A program made the translations under genes and the position numbers. Below are positions 32,322-33,629 of a stretch of 33,629 nt of DNA, in pieces; position 1 is the stretch's first letter; each line of letters opens with the position of its first letter. The stretch spans positions 1 to 33,629 of the forward strand of contig JACQFH010000550.1 in the NCBI GenBank assembly GCA_016200145.1, in the 5' to 3' direction. The DNA is from Planctomycetia bacterium. GTDB taxonomy: Bacteria; Planctomycetota; Planctomycetia; Planctomycetales; Planctomycetaceae. The notes below the pieces were generated by a model. It searched no databases. It was not told where the DNA came from and saw only the letters and a program-made list of their open reading frames with translations.

Positions 32322-33629
32322 ATGCGAACAACCGATTCGCTTATACATCGAATAAGGCAATGTCTCACGGTCGCGTGCGTCATCATTCTTATCCCGGCAG
32401 TCGTCGTTGCAGGACCAGATGGCCCGGCAGCGGATTCAACAGCCCTCGAAACGATCTACGCCGCCGAATGGGAATGGGCCCTGCGCGAAGACCCTCTGAC
32501 CGCGTCGCACCTGGGCGATCCGCGGTACAACGACCGCTGGCCCGACGTGAGTCTGGCGTCGTTCGAGCGCCGGCACGCCCACCGGCAGGACGTGCTCAAG
32601 CAGCTCGACAAATTCGACCCCGCGAAGCTGGCGCCCGATGACCGGCTCAATTACCGCCTCTTCCGCCGGCAGTACGAACTCGACGTGGAAGAGTTTCCGT
32701 TCCACTGGCACCTGATCCCGCTCAACCAGCGCGAGGGGATTCAGGACGCCGGGTCGCTCGCCGACGTGCTGCGGCTGGCGACACTCAAGGACTACCACGA
32801 CTGGCTGACCCGTCTCGATGCGTTTCCGGCATACCTCGATGCGACAATCGTCCTTATGCGCGAAGGCATCCGGCGGCGGATCGTGCTCCCCCGGATCGTC
32901 ATGGAGCGCGTGCCGCACCAGATCGCGCGGCAGATTGTCTCCGACCCCGAAAAAAGCCTGTTCTACAAGCCGTTCCGCAAGTTTCCCGATGACATCGCCG
33001 AGGCCGACCGGACGGCCCTGATCGCGGCGGCGCGTCAGGCCATCTTAGAGAAGATCGTTCCGGCGTATCGCCGGTTCGCCGAGTTCTTCGAACACGACTA
33101 TCTGCCGGCCTGCCCCGGGAAAGTCGGCGCCTGGCAACTCCCCCGTGGCAAAGAGCTGTACGAGTTTCGCGCCCGGCAGTTCACCACGACCAGACTCACG
33201 CCGCAGGAGATTCACGAAATCGGCCAGCGCGAAGTGCGGCGGATTCGGGCCGAGATGGAACTCATCGTGAAGCAGGTCGGTTTCCAGGGAACCTTTAAGC
33301 AATTCCTCGATCACCTGCGGACCGACCCGCAGTTCTATTACAAAGACCCGAACGAGCTGATGGCGGCCTACCTGATCGTCTGCAAGAAGATCGATCCACA
33401 GCTTCCGAAGCTGTTCCGCAAGCTGCCTCGCATTCCGTACGGGGTCGAGCCGATCCCCGAGCACATCGCCCCGGACACGACGACGGCCTACTATCGCCAG
33501 CCATCGGCCGACGGGTCGCGGGCCGGGATGTTTTTCGTCAACCTGTACCGTCCCGAGGTGCGCCCGAAGTACGAGATGGAGGCCCTGTCGCTGCACGAAG
33601 CGGTTCCGGGGCACCACCTGCAGATCGCC
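32322..33629 (+). CDS. DUF885 family protein, putative zinc peptidase (3' truncated by the window)
   Basis: 436 residues are visible and the gene runs off the end. The ATG at 32322 gives a signal peptide (CLTVACVIILIPAVVVAG). The DUF885 start is clear: ETIYAAEWEWALREDPLTAS, HLGDPRYNDRWPDVSLASFE and PLNQREGIQDAGSLADVLRL. The zinc motif LHEAVPGHHLQIA (H425, E426, H431) is the family form HExxPGHH and lies at the edge of the window. DUF885 proteins are exported and predicted to be metallopeptidases; substrate unknown. The repeat cluster ends 27 bp before the start. Confidence 0.9.
   Translation, partial: MRTTDSLIHRIRQCLTVACVIILIPAVVVAGPDGPAADSTALETIYAAEWEWALREDPLTASHLGDPRYNDRWPDVSLASFERRHAHRQDVLKQLDKFDPAKLAPDDRLNYRLFRRQYELDVEEFPFHWHLIPLNQREGIQDAGSLADVLRLATLKDYHDWLTRLDAFPAYLDATIVLMREGIRRRIVLPRIVMERVPHQIARQIVSDPEKSLFYKPFRKFPDDIAEADRTALIAAARQAILEKIVPAYRRFAEFFEHDYLPACPGKVGAWQLPRGKELYEFRARQFTTTRLTPQEIHEIGQREVRRIRAEMELIVKQVGFQGTFKQFLDHLRTDPQFYYKDPNELMAAYLIVCKKIDPQLPKLFRKLPRIPYGVEPIPEHIAPDTTTAYYRQPSADGSRAGMFFVNLYRPEVRPKYEMEALSLHEAVPGHHLQIA

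Overview
The window is about 33.6 kb of GC-rich, single-copy-looking chromosome from a planctomycete (Planctomycetota). The phylum is inferred from the gene families: a Tat-exported DUF1501 protein, ECF sigma factors with and without a membrane tail, a PVC-type membrane-bound dehydrogenase with a C-terminal CxxCH heme domain, secreted SUMF1-like and DUF885 proteins, a secreted redoxin-like protein, a pretoxin-HINT protein, and many short palindromic intergenic repeats. No rRNA, tRNA, transposase, integrase or cas gene was recognised.

Layout. 1-5.95 kb: the 3' part of a HEAT/HINT protein, a DUF167 gene, a DUF1501 gene, an ECF sigma factor with a hydrophobic C-terminal tail, and a MoxR-type AAA+ ATPase broken by one in-frame TAA. 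6-9.8 kb: a secreted thioredoxin-fold protein without active-site cysteines, about 690 bp without a clear gene, a small ORF with a strong ribosome binding site, and a compact ECF sigma factor. 9.9-13.1 kb: a secreted HExxH peptidase-like protein, a secreted SUMF1-like protein and a PLP enzyme of the D-threonine aldolase/D-serine dehydratase fold. 13.1-16 kb: a DUF433/DUF5615 toxin-antitoxin-like pair that meets, tail to tail, an operon of an HpcH/HpaI aldolase and an MFS transporter. 16.1-19 kb: two secreted small proteins, a GNAT acetyltransferase and an NHL protein that keeps the active-site residues of peptidylglycine alpha-amidating lyase. 19.4-25.1 kb: a large lipoprotein with a LecA-like domain and an alkaline-phosphatase-superfamily domain, then an SSS symporter/SDR operon. 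25.1-26.1 kb: a repeat-rich and partly AT-rich stretch with a perfect consensus sigma-70 promoter, a 21-bp repeat array and a truncated archaemetzincin. 26.1-33.6 kb: a TIM-barrel sugar isomerase/epimerase with a Trm112-like zinc peptide, a 1372-residue lipoprotein fusing a SAM methyltransferase to a PVC dehydrogenase and cytochrome c, a cluster of palindromic repeats with 70-bp spacing, and the start of a DUF885 peptidase-like gene.

How the genes relate. Most units are single genes or two-gene operons with no shared pathway. The aldolase + MFS operon and the SSS + SDR operon both look like uptake and catabolism of sugar acids or similar carbon compounds. About half of the proteins carry export signals.

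The strongest candidates for something undescribed are the exported methyltransferase-dehydrogenase-cytochrome fusion and the repeat cluster just after it. Next come the in-frame stop in moxR and the promoter/repeat/archaemetzincin-remnant island near 25.5 kb.
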